This document shows, one piece after another, positions 1 to 6,295 of a stretch of DNA of 6,517 bases (position 1 is the first letter of the stretch; each line of letters begins with the position of its first letter). The stretch lies in contig URKL01000106.1 of NCBI GenBank assembly GCA_900548485.1, forward strand, positions 1 through 6,517, written 5' to 3'. The translations under genes and the position numbers were made by a program. The notes beneath the pieces were generated by a model, which worked only from the letters and a program-made list of their open reading frames with translations, did no database searches and was not told the DNA's origin. The DNA comes from an uncultured Succinatimonas sp. (lineage in GTDB: Bacteria > Pseudomonadota > Gammaproteobacteria > Enterobacterales > Succinivibrionaceae).

Positions 1-8
1 GATAAATT

Positions 9-911
9 ATGGAAAAAGAAATTTGTGGGGTTAATCCGGTAATTGCAGGTACCTTTAAAGATGATGGTTCATTAGATTTAGAGAGTATGAGCAAGCTTAT
101 CGATCATGAGATAGCAATTGGAGCTGATGGTATTACTATGTTTGGTATTGCCACCGAATTTCATAAGCTTACAGATCAAGAGCGCGATGATTTAGCTCGT
201 CTTTTAATTTCAAAAACTAAAGACAGTAAAGTTTATTCTGTGCTCTCAATTACCGATCATGCAACTGAAGTTGCGGTAAAGCGTGCACAGTATTATGAGT
301 CATTAGGTGCAGATTGCTTAATGGTTTTACCTCCATTCTTTTTAAATCCAAATATTGAACAGATAAAGGAACATATTTTTAGCATTTTGGATGCTGTAAA
401 AATCCCTGTGCTTGTTCAATATGCACCAGGTGAGACAAAGAAAATCATCCCTGTTGAAGAGATGGCAACAATTGAAAAGAAGTACAAGAACGCCGTTTTC
501 AAGCTTGAGCCTAATCCACCTATGGATTATGTCAAAGGCATGTTACAGCTTGCTCCTAATGCCAAAATTTTAATTGGATATGCCGGCCTTTATATGTTGG
601 ACGTGCTTAATGCCGGTGGTAAAGGCACTATGCCAGGATGTTCCTTTACCGAAATCTATATTGAAATAAATCGCTTATGGAAAGATAACAAAAAAGATGA
701 GGCGCAAATGCTTCATGAAAAATTGATGAAATATGTACGAATTTGGATGTCTCATCCTGAATACATCATCAAAGTAGAAAAGGTTATTCTTAATAAGCGC
801 GGCATTATCGATAGTGCTTATTGTCGTAAACCTGAGTGGACTTTAACTGCTAAGGATTATGAAGATATCGATAATTTCTTAGAAGAATTTTCCTCAATTT
901 TAGATAAATAA
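9..911 (+). CDS. DapA/NanA-superfamily lyase or dehydratase (probable 2-keto-3-deoxy sugar acid type)
   Basis: This 300-residue cytoplasmic protein has the full length of the class I (Schiff-base) pyruvate aldolase family, which includes dihydrodipicolinate synthase, N-acetylneuraminate lyase and 2-keto-3-deoxy sugar-acid aldolases and dehydratases. The N-terminus (GVNPVIAGTFKDDGSLD, residues 7-23) is the usual first strand. The catalytic Tyr is Y138 (VQYAPGET) and the Schiff-base Lys is K165 (FKLEPNP); their spacing matches Y133 and K161 of E. coli DapA. The glycine-rich C-terminal motif (IGYAG...NAGGKGTMPG) is at 189-210. The usual G-T/S-T-G-E carboxylate-binding motif reads GIATE (46-50), so it is not an ordinary DapA or NanA. 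It lies 32 bases upstream of a TRAP transporter operon, which suggests it acts on the imported compound. Only 8 bases precede the ATG, so its ribosome site and promoter are outside the window; the N-terminus fits the family start. The superfamily is certain; the exact reaction is not. Confidence 0.85.
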   Translation: MEKEICGVNPVIAGTFKDDGSLDLESMSKLIDHEIAIGADGITMFGIATEFHKLTDQERDDLARLLISKTKDSKVYSVLSITDHATEVAVKRAQYYESLGADCLMVLPPFFLNPNIEQIKEHIFSILDAVKIPVLVQYAPGETKKIIPVEEMATIEKKYKNAVFKLEPNPPMDYVKGMLQLAPNAKILIGYAGLYMLDVLNAGGKGTMPGCSFTEIYIEINRLWKDNKKDEAQMLHEKLMKYVRIWMSHPEYIIKVEKVILNKRGIIDSAYCRKPEWTLTAKDYEDIDNFLEEFSSILDK

Positions 912-943
912 AAATTTTAATTTTCAAATATAGGGAGTTATTT

Positions 944-1957
944 ATGAAATTGAAGAGTTTAGCCACAGCTGTTGCTTTAGCTTCTGGTTTGTTCTTATTC
1001 CAAAGTCCTGCTAATGCTGCTATTACCATGAAGGTTGGTCTTGGTGTACCTGAGTCTCACTTTGAGGTTCGTGGTATGCGTCTATTTGAAAAATATGTTG
1101 AAGAGAAGACTAACGGTGAGATTGAGGTCGATCTGTATCCGGCAACACAATTAGGTAATGACAAAGAGGTTTTAGATAGTATCAAGGTGGGTATTGCTCA
1201 GATGAACCTACCTGGACCTGCAGTATTAGGTGGATTTGTAAAAGACGTAACTATTCTTTCATTACCGTATCTATTTGAAAGCCAGGAAATTGCGGATAAA
1301 GTTGTTGATGGTGAATGGGGTCAAGAACTCTTAAAGAAATTAGATAAAGCTGGTTTTGTAGGCTTAGGCTTTGGTGATTTTGGTTATCGTAACGTTACCA
1401 ATAATGTCCGTCCAATTAAGACCTTAGAAGATTTCAACGGCATTAAATTGCGCGTAATGCAGAACCCAAGCCATATTGCTACTTTCAGGGCTTTAGGTGC
1501 TAATCCTACAGCTATGGCAATGTCTGAGGTATTCTCAGCCTGTCAGCAGGGTGTAATTGATGGCCAGGAAAATCCGCTTAAAAATATATCTTCAAACAAA
1601 TTACATGAAGTCCAAAAATATCTAACTTTAACTCAACATTGTTATGAGTGGGTTTTATTTGTAGTTGGCAAGCGTTGGTATAACAGTTTAACTCCTGAGC
1701 AACAGCAGATTATTCAGGAAGGTTGTAATATCGCTCGTGACTATATGCGCGAAGCTGTACAAAGTGATGATGCTGGTGCTTTAGAAGAAATTAAAGCCTC
1801 TGGTGTCGAGGTTACTGTTTTAGAGCCTAAGGAAGCTCAACGCATTCGTGATACTGCAGTCGCTGTAGTTGAGAAAGAAGGCAAGAAAATTAATGAAAAG
1901 TTCTTCAACGATTTAATGAAATCTATCGATGAAGTTAAAGCCTCTTTAGCTAAGTAA
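944..1957 (+). CDS. dctP: TRAP transporter substrate-binding protein, DctP family
   Basis: This periplasmic binding protein of 337 residues captures a carboxylate substrate and delivers it to the DctQM membrane pair. Residues 1-25 form a Sec signal peptide: Lys-rich start, hydrophobic core, then an A-N-A cleavage site before A26. The DctP family core is clear: R149 in GYRNVTN, R170 in GIKLRV and N210 in DGQENPL. Their spacing (21 and 40 residues) closely matches R127, R147 and N187 of the sialic-acid protein SiaP, where the second Arg binds the substrate carboxylate. Good sequence stretches also include EVFSACQQGVIDGQENP and HEVQKYLTLTQH. An AGGGAG ribosome site (932-937) sits six bases before the ATG, supporting strong translation. 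It follows the DapA-like gene closely and is followed by an attenuator-like hairpin. The ligand is an organic acid, possibly a sugar acid; the sequence alone does not identify it. Confidence 0.93.
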   Translation: MKLKSLATAVALASGLFLFQSPANAAITMKVGLGVPESHFEVRGMRLFEKYVEEKTNGEIEVDLYPATQLGNDKEVLDSIKVGIAQMNLPGPAVLGGFVKDVTILSLPYLFESQEIADKVVDGEWGQELLKKLDKAGFVGLGFGDFGYRNVTNNVRPIKTLEDFNGIKLRVMQNPSHIATFRALGANPTAMAMSEVFSACQQGVIDGQENPLKNISSNKLHEVQKYLTLTQHCYEWVLFVVGKRWYNSLTPEQQQIIQEGCNIARDYMREAVQSDDAGALEEIKASGVEVTVLEPKEAQRIRDTAVAVVEKEGKKINEKFFNDLMKSIDEVKASLAK

Positions 1958-1964
1958 CTTTTGC

Positions 1965-1992
1965 TTGCCCCATTTGCATGGGGCAACTTTTT
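1965..1992 (+). terminator. Attenuator-like hairpin between dctP and dctQ
   Basis: Positions 1965-1973 (TTGCCCCAT) pair perfectly with 1978-1986 (ATGGGGCAA) around a four-base loop (1974-1977). After one C comes a run of five T (1988-1992). This is the form of an intrinsic terminator, placed eight bases after the dctP stop codon and before the dctQ ribosome site. Because the three TRAP genes must be co-transcribed, partial readthrough is likely. That would make much more binding protein than membrane subunits. It could also act as a 3' barrier that stabilises dctP mRNA. Confidence 0.75.
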
Positions 1993-1994
1993 GT

Positions 1995-1998
1995 AAGG
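1995..1998 (+). promoter_or_regulatory. Ribosome binding site deciding the dctQ start
   Basis: AAGG at 1995-1998 lies nine bases before the ATG at 2008, and a second AGG (2001-2003) lies four bases before it. The upstream in-frame ATG at 1978 is inside the right arm of the hairpin and is preceded by the left arm, with no purine-rich site. This supports initiation at 2008. Confidence 0.65.
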
Positions 1999-2007
1999 TC
2001 AGGTTTT

Positions 2008-2499
2008 ATGCATTTATTTATATTAATGTGGAATCGCCTAGAAGAAACTATCGCTATTTTTTTATTTTCAGCTCTTTTAGTTTTTGGCTTTTTCCAAATT
2101 GTGTCACGTTTTGGTGTTATTCCTATTCCTTTAGATTGGACTGAGGAATTATCACGCTATGCTTTTATTGCTTTGGTATATATTTCAGCATCGTTAGGCA
2201 TAGCTCATAAGCGTCATGTTCGCGTAGAGATTATAGAAAACTTTGTGTCACCACATGTTTTTAAATATATGAATCTCTTTGTTGATATTGTTTGGTGTGC
2301 CTTTAATTTACTTATTGCCTATGAAGGCTATTTGTTTGCTTATGATTCTTTAGAAACATTAAGCCCAGTTTTAGAGTGGGACATGGGATATATATTTATG
2401 ATTATCCCTGTAACTTTTGTACTGATGGCAGTACGTGTTTTAGTAAATATCATTGAAAGCTTGAAAAACTTCAATGAAAAAGTTGAAGAGAATAAATAG
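2008..2499 (+). CDS. dctQ: TRAP transporter small membrane subunit, DctQ family
   Basis: This 163-residue integral membrane protein is the small subunit that pairs with DctM in the inner membrane. Four hydrophobic helices are visible, at about residues 14-36, 49-67, 87-110 and 126-149. The family signature W44-T-E-E-L-S-R50-Y51 is present before helix 2, followed by AHKRHVRVE, the usual basic loop. The C-terminus is charged (NFNEKVEENK). The frame opens ten codons earlier at 1978, but that would start inside a hairpin arm and add a polar MGQLFVRSGF extension. The start at 2008 has a ribosome site and gives a normal DctQ length. ATG 2026 is a poorer alternative with no clear site. The stop codon overlaps the ribosome site of dctM, indicating tight co-translation. 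Confidence 0.9.
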   Translation: MHLFILMWNRLEETIAIFLFSALLVFGFFQIVSRFGVIPIPLDWTEELSRYAFIALVYISASLGIAHKRHVRVEIIENFVSPHVFKYMNLFVDIVWCAFNLLIAYEGYLFAYDSLETLSPVLEWDMGYIFMIIPVTFVLMAVRVLVNIIESLKNFNEKVEENK

Positions 2500-2502
2500 G
2501 AG
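2498..2502 (+). promoter_or_regulatory. dctM ribosome binding site overlapping the dctQ stop
   Basis: AGGAG at 2498-2502 shares its first two bases with the TAG stop of dctQ (2497-2499) and lies five bases before the dctM ATG. Ribosomes ending dctQ can directly reload on dctM, which fits subunits needed in equal amounts. Confidence 0.8.
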
Positions 2503-2507
2503 TCCAT

Positions 2508-3791
2508 ATGGAAAGCTTTCTTATAATGATGGGAGTCTTTATCCTAGCTTTAGCAATTGGATTCCCTATAGCTATTTCTATTGGTTTATCTATTGCCTTT
2601 GCTTTGTTCCAGGCAGATATACCTTTAGGATTCGTATCACAAATGTGTTTTGCTGGCTTAGATAACTATACCTATCTTGCCATTCCTATGTTTATTTTAA
2701 CCGGTTATCTTATGGAAACAGGCGGTCTGTCTCAGCGTCTAGTAAATTTTGCCTCATCCTTAGTTGGCAATGTTACCGGTGGCTTAGGTATTGTAACGGT
2801 TATGGCTTGTATGTTTTTTGCGGCCATTTCAGGATCTTCTCCGGCAACAGTTGCTGCTATTGGTTCAATGATGATCCCGTCAATGGTACGTAAAGGTTAT
2901 TCTCCAGAATTTTCAGGAGCTTTAACCTCAGCATCAGGATCTCTAGGTATTTTGATTCCGCCGTCAATTCCTATGATCATTTATGCTGTTACCGCAGAGG
3001 TTTCCATAGGAGAGATCTTTACTGCAGGATTTATTCCTGGAGCTTTAGTCGGCTTAGGTTTGATAATTGTGGTTTATATCATCTCTAAAAAACGTGGCTA
3101 TACTGGTGAGGGGCAAGCTTTTTCTTTAGCGAGAGTATTTACTACTCTAAGAGAAGCTGTGTGGTCATTATTGACACCTGTTATTATTTTAGGCGGTATT
3201 TATTGCGGTATCTTTACTGCAACTGAAGCTTCTATTGTGGCCGTGTTTTATGCCTTGATCATAGGTTTATTTGTCCATAAAGAGCTTAAATTTTCAGATC
3301 TGCCCAAGATTATTGTGAAATCTGCTGTTACAACCGGTTCTGTAATTATCATTTTAGGCTTTGCAACTGCATTTGCTCGCTATACAACAATGATGCAGAT
3401 CCCTCAGCTAATTGGTGAGGCCATTTTATCAGTTACAGATAATGCAACCTTAATTTTATGCTTCTTTGTAATTTTGGTACTAATTTCAGGCATGTTTATT
3501 GAGACTGCAGCACAGATCTTAATTTATACACCTCTATTTTTACCAATTTTAGTGGAATTAGGCGTATCTCCGATCCACTTTGGTATTATCTTAATTATTG
3601 GTACTGAGTTAGGTTTGATTACGCCACCTGTAGGTGTAAATCTGTTCGTTGCACAAGGAATTACAGGATCTAAGATCAGCAAATTGTCAGCACAAATTAT
3701 GCCTTTTGTAATTTCAATGTTGCTCTGTCAGCTGTTATTAGTCTTTATTCCTAAGATTGTAACAATCCTGCCTGATTTAGTTTATAGATAG
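2508..3791 (+). CDS. dctM: TRAP transporter large membrane subunit, DctM family
   Basis: This 427-residue inner-membrane protein is the ion-coupled transport channel of the TRAP system, of normal length for the family. About a dozen hydrophobic segments run through it. Diagnostic motifs are clear: LAIPMFILTG (57-66), the SGSSPATVAAIG loop (108-119), GILIPPSIPMIIY (147-159), TATEASIVAVFYAL (237-250), the FIETAAQILIYTPLFLPI stretch (330-347) and LGLITPPVGVNLFV (368-381). The paired SGSSPAT and ITPPVG re-entrant hairpin regions are where Na+ and substrate are handled in this family. The start is well fixed by AGGAG five bases upstream. dctM is the last gene before a terminator. A subtle difference is Glu332 where many family members have Asp in the M(D/E) motif; this is common enough not to suggest loss of function. 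Confidence 0.95.
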   Translation: MESFLIMMGVFILALAIGFPIAISIGLSIAFALFQADIPLGFVSQMCFAGLDNYTYLAIPMFILTGYLMETGGLSQRLVNFASSLVGNVTGGLGIVTVMACMFFAAISGSSPATVAAIGSMMIPSMVRKGYSPEFSGALTSASGSLGILIPPSIPMIIYAVTAEVSIGEIFTAGFIPGALVGLGLIIVVYIISKKRGYTGEGQAFSLARVFTTLREAVWSLLTPVIILGGIYCGIFTATEASIVAVFYALIIGLFVHKELKFSDLPKIIVKSAVTTGSVIIILGFATAFARYTTMMQIPQLIGEAILSVTDNATLILCFFVILVLISGMFIETAAQILIYTPLFLPILVELGVSPIHFGIILIIGTELGLITPPVGVNLFVAQGITGSKISKLSAQIMPFVISMLLCQLLLVFIPKIVTILPDLVYR

Positions 3792-3808
3792 GTTCTTGCT
3801 TTGAGTTA

Positions 3809-3855
3809 AAGCGCCAATCATTCTTTTAGATGGTTGGCGCTTGTATCTTTTCTCT
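3809..3855 (+). terminator. Rho-independent terminator after dctM
   Basis: AAGCGCCAATCA (3809-3820) pairs with TGGTTGGCGCTT (3831-3842), giving 12 pairs with one G-T wobble and a GC-rich core, around a ten-base loop. A pyrimidine-rich TATCTTTTCTCTT tract follows. It lies 17 bases after the dctM stop and ends the transporter operon. It separates dctM from the GntR gene, though some readthrough is possible because the T run is interrupted. Confidence 0.8.
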
Positions 3856-3869
3856 TAAAAAAATAAAAT
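3841..3869 (+). promoter_or_regulatory. Candidate promoter for the GntR regulator gene
   Basis: TTGTAT (3841-3846, three of six matches to TTGACA) and TAAAAT (3864-3869, five of six to TATAAT) are 17 bases apart. They would start transcription near 3876, about 28 bases before the ATG. In such AT-rich DNA chance matches are frequent, and the -35 overlaps the end of the terminator stem, so this is tentative. Confidence 0.3.
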
Positions 3870-3878
3870 TTTTAAGAG
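3852..3878. repeat. Perfect 10-bp inverted repeat, candidate operator
   Basis: CTCTTAAAAA (3852-3861) and TTTTTAAGAG (3869-3878) are exact inverse copies around a seven-base spacer. The centre overlaps the candidate -10 and lies 26 to 52 bases upstream of the regulator ATG, where an autoregulatory operator would sit. It does not resemble the TGGTnnACCA type of FadR site. It could instead be a second weak terminator, because a TTTTAAATATTTTTT tract follows. Confidence 0.4.
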
Positions 3879-3903
3879 TTTTAAATATTTTTTGTATATA
3901 TAT

Positions 3904-4599
3904 ATGATTAAAGAAACAAGTAAAACCTCACAATTAACTGAAATTATTGGAAAAAAGATAATTAACAGTGATTTTAGCTGTGGCGATATGTTTTCTTCAG
4001 AAAATAGCTTGGCTCTTGAGTATCAAGTCTCACGAGGTGTTATACGTGAGGTTTTACAGGGACTTGCTGAAAAAGGTCTGATAGAAAAGAAAATGCATAG
4101 TTGTTGGCGGGTTTGTAGCGCTGATGATTGGAATCTTTTCGATGACGATCTTATTGACTGGTGTTTGTCTGATAACAATAATCATGAATTATATTTGCAA
4201 TTTAATGAATTTAGAAAAGAAATTGAGCCTAAAGCTATAGAGCTTGCCGCTGTACGTTGTACTGATAAAGATCTGCAGATCTTGCGTGAAATTTATGAGC
4301 AGATGAAGCTATCAACCAATTCTCAAGAATTGTTTTGCAAAGCTGACGTGCTATTTCATCAGTATCTGTTTAAGGCAACACAAAATCGGGTATTTTTTAA
4401 GATAGGAAAGTCTGTTTCAAAACTTTTACAATATTCAATTGTTAAAACTTATCGTCAAAACAAAGAAGAAATGATAGAGACCTTAGCTGATCATTATGAA
4501 ATTTTACAGTCTTTAGAAAAGCATAATCCTATAATGGCTAAGGATACGGTTTTGAAGATAATTTTTAAAGCCTCGGAGTTGATAAAAGGCTCAGATTAA
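3904..4599 (+). CDS. GntR-family transcription regulator, FadR/FCD subfamily
   Basis: This 231-residue protein is a DNA-binding regulator, probably of the adjacent transporter operon. The N-terminal winged helix (about residues 5-70) shows FSSENSLALEYQVSRGVIREVL with the conserved VSRxxxREVL recognition helix and LAEKGLIEKK. The wing has SCWRV where most have GTxV. The linker DDWNLFDDDLIDW (74-86) resembles the WN-L-D linker seen in sugar-acid regulators of the DgoR type. The C-terminal FCD domain starts at EFRKEIEP and carries potential metal ligands D148, H152 (ADVLFH) and H197 (ADHYEIL). The expected fourth ligand, a His near 219-220, is Ile. The ATG at 3904 was chosen over an in-frame TTG at 3892, which would add a YIY stretch from a TA repeat. 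Neither has a convincing ribosome site. It follows dctM after a terminator in the same direction. An effector such as a sugar acid is inferred. Confidence 0.85.
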   Translation: MIKETSKTSQLTEIIGKKIINSDFSCGDMFSSENSLALEYQVSRGVIREVLQGLAEKGLIEKKMHSCWRVCSADDWNLFDDDLIDWCLSDNNNHELYLQFNEFRKEIEPKAIELAAVRCTDKDLQILREIYEQMKLSTNSQELFCKADVLFHQYLFKATQNRVFFKIGKSVSKLLQYSIVKTYRQNKEEMIETLADHYEILQSLEKHNPIMAKDTVLKIIFKASELIKGSD

Positions 4600-4608
4600 A
4601 CTTTTATA

Positions 4609-4650
4609 TTTGACTTTTTCCCCTTGCTTTAGCAAGGGGAGAAAGTCAAA
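4609..4650. terminator. Long 19-bp hairpin between convergent genes
   Basis: Positions 4609-4627 pair with 4632-4650 around a four-base TTTA loop. The 19 pairs include one T-G wobble on the + strand, with a GC-rich inner stem CCCCTTGC/GCAAGGGG. It starts ten bases after the regulator stop and ends 12 bases before the stop codon of the opposing gene, so it probably serves as a shared, bidirectional transcription end. Neither strand has a clear T run right after the stem, so release could instead rely on Rho with the hairpin protecting the 3' ends. Confidence 0.6.
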
Positions 4651-4662
4651 GGCGTAGGGAGT

Positions 4663-6282
4663 TTATCTTTCGTCTTTAAGGCAGTTTAAAAGCTTATCTA
4701 ATAAATATTGCATTTGAACGAAGAAATCGCTATCAACGTGTTCATAAGGAGTATAGAGATCTCCTCCTTTATAAGTGACGCTTACACACGGCGCATTGAG
4801 ATTATAGAAGGTATTAACTGGAATAGGGCTTTCATTGGTTAAGGACTTTAAAGCCGCATCAATACCTACAGGGCGAATGAAACAACCATCATTAGGTTGG
4901 CATTCATTTTCAATATCTAAGGTTTTAGTTTCTTTTAGAAAGTTAAATTCTTCAATAGCACTATTCAATCTTATATAGAGATCGCGATCTTCACTATGAT
5001 TTTTTCGTAAGAGCTGTTGCGGAATGAAATCATTACCAAAATAAACAATAATTGAAGGTCTAGGCAATGAGGTTAAATCAACTAATCTTTCAATAACGTT
5101 CTTAGCTGTATCTTGACTGCTAAGTCCCTCAGCTGCACAATTTTGCAATAAACCTTCGATAGCTGAGGCTAGGTTACCACGATAATGACGCGAGGCTCTG
5201 TAGAAAAGATCGGAGTAAGAGATGATTTCAGCATCTCCGGTTAAAGCTTCAAAATTATTCCCTTGAATAAAATCAAATTTTGCATGGCGATCATCAATTA
5301 AAGTTGCAGCTTGTTCTAAGCTCTCAGCTGCTACTTGCTTTAAGATCTCGATAAGATCGATAAGATCGATATTTATAAAGGGAATAGAAAAACTTAATAT
5401 TGTCGAATTTGGCGTATTTGCCGAACGGTTATTGTGGGTGCGTATATAGTTAAAAGTGGGCAGTAGAGCGCGATTAGATAAATCTTCAGTTAACGCAGAA
5501 TTTAATTCAATTGCAGAGATGATTTTTGAGGCAACAAGAGTAGGGCTGAAACCTGTAAATGGACGCTCAGGATTAGCTCCTTTACCTAAGATATAAAAGC
5601 AGGTTTCAATCTTACCCATATTAGCTGTGTATAGTCTGAAACGATCGGGATCATTAGGTAAAGTCTCAGGTCTAAAGGTTAAAGAGAGCTTTAATTTAAT
5701 ATGTAGTTCTTTAGTGAGATCGTTGATATACGGCAAACATTCACGAATACCTTGATGAGCATTGAGCTGTTCAGAGGTACAGACAAATAGTAAATTTACA
5801 GCTAAAAGCTCAGGATTTTCGCTTAGATATTTAAGCAAAACTAAGAGGCCCGCTGTAGGGGCTTTACACTCAAAAGAGCCTAAACCATAAACATAATCAT
5901 CATTTTCTAAGGCTTGTTTTTGTGAATCTATAGAGGCAATACTCTTAAGTTTTAATTTAAGTTCGTCGCTTTTGGTTGCTAATGCTTTTACAACACCGAA
6001 ACCCTCATCATTAGAGGTATCGTTATTACATAAAATGACTAAAGTATTAGGCGTAGAATTTTTAGCTTGGACAAAGGCTAAAATTGAATGATTTATCTCA
6101 TTTTGATGAGGAATATAGCGAATGTGAGATGGATTTTTTTTAAAGTAATTTTGATCTTTTAAATGTTGAAAAATCGCTTCAGTAATTTCACATTCACCTT
6201 TAGTACGGGTGATACTAGGAATGGATATAAGCCATTTCAGCATGGAAACGGCTTCTTCTTTAAAGTTTTTAAGCTCTAGCAA
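4663..6282 (-). CDS. RocB-like M20-superfamily protein with substituted metal site
   Basis: This 539-residue protein resembles RocB of Bacillus, a large member of the M20 (zinc-dependent peptidase/deacylase) superfamily linked to arginine use but without an established reaction. Matches to the RocB pattern are the start (LISIPSITRTKGE, then YFKKNPSHIRYIP), ILCNNDT (83-89), GLGSFECK (133-140), FVCTSEQLNAHQG (166-178), GKGANPERPFTG (233-244), SAIELN (256-261) and GGDLYTPYEHV (506-516). Compared with the M20 consensus, the first ligand His is N86, the bridging Asp is E138, the Glu-Glu pair is lost (Q172/L173), the interdomain His is N237 and the last His is Y510. D88 remains. The protein looks intact but probably cannot hold two zincs in the usual way. 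No signal peptide is seen. The TTG start has AAGGA six bases upstream; the alternative ATG (codon 14) would cut off the first conserved helix. It lies 13 bases after an M23 peptidase gene, probably in one transcript. Function unknown. Confidence 0.75.
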   Translation of the reverse strand: MLELKNFKEEAVSMLKWLISIPSITRTKGECEITEAIFQHLKDQNYFKKNPSHIRYIPHQNEINHSILAFVQAKNSTPNTLVILCNNDTSNDEGFGVVKALATKSDELKLKLKSIASIDSQKQALENDDYVYGLGSFECKAPTAGLLVLLKYLSENPELLAVNLLFVCTSEQLNAHQGIRECLPYINDLTKELHIKLKLSLTFRPETLPNDPDRFRLYTANMGKIETCFYILGKGANPERPFTGFSPTLVASKIISAIELNSALTEDLSNRALLPTFNYIRTHNNRSANTPNSTILSFSIPFINIDLIDLIEILKQVAAESLEQAATLIDDRHAKFDFIQGNNFEALTGDAEIISYSDLFYRASRHYRGNLASAIEGLLQNCAAEGLSSQDTAKNVIERLVDLTSLPRPSIIVYFGNDFIPQQLLRKNHSEDRDLYIRLNSAIEEFNFLKETKTLDIENECQPNDGCFIRPVGIDAALKSLTNESPIPVNTFYNLNAPCVSVTYKGGDLYTPYEHVDSDFFVQMQYLLDKLLNCLKDER

Positions 6283-6288
6283 TTAGTA

Positions 6289-6293
6289 TCCTT
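6289..6293 (-). promoter_or_regulatory. Ribosome binding site deciding the TTG start of the RocB-like gene
   Basis: On the minus strand AAGGA occupies 6293-6289, six bases before the TTG at 6282-6280. It is in the 13-base gap after the M23 stop codon. This strong site makes the TTG the best start and points to translation from a shared transcript. Confidence 0.75.
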
Positions 6294-6295
6294 AC

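Noticed and set aside
9..911. Assignment of the first gene as dapA or nanA
   Set aside because: The superfamily fits, but the GIATE motif and KLEPNP context differ from both, and the operon context is sugar-acid uptake, not lysine synthesis.
1978..2007. Ten-codon N-terminal extension of DctQ from ATG 1978
   Set aside because: The ATG is in the right arm of a perfect hairpin with no ribosome site; the ATG at 2008 has one and gives a normal family length.
2474..2665. A 63-residue open frame across the dctQ-dctM junction
   Set aside because: It overlaps the end of dctQ and the start of dctM in another frame, has no domain, and its composition (Tyr, Trp, Cys, Phe-rich) is that of a shadow of a membrane-protein gene.
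3892..3903. TTG start for the GntR gene
   Set aside because: It would only add residues read from a TA repeat (MYIY). A weak AAGAG is 13 bases away, too far to be convincing, so the ATG at 3904 is preferred, though not proven.
4663..6282. Calling the RocB-like gene a pseudogene
   Set aside because: It has a full-length open frame, a strong ribosome site and family landmarks throughout; only the metal-site residues differ.
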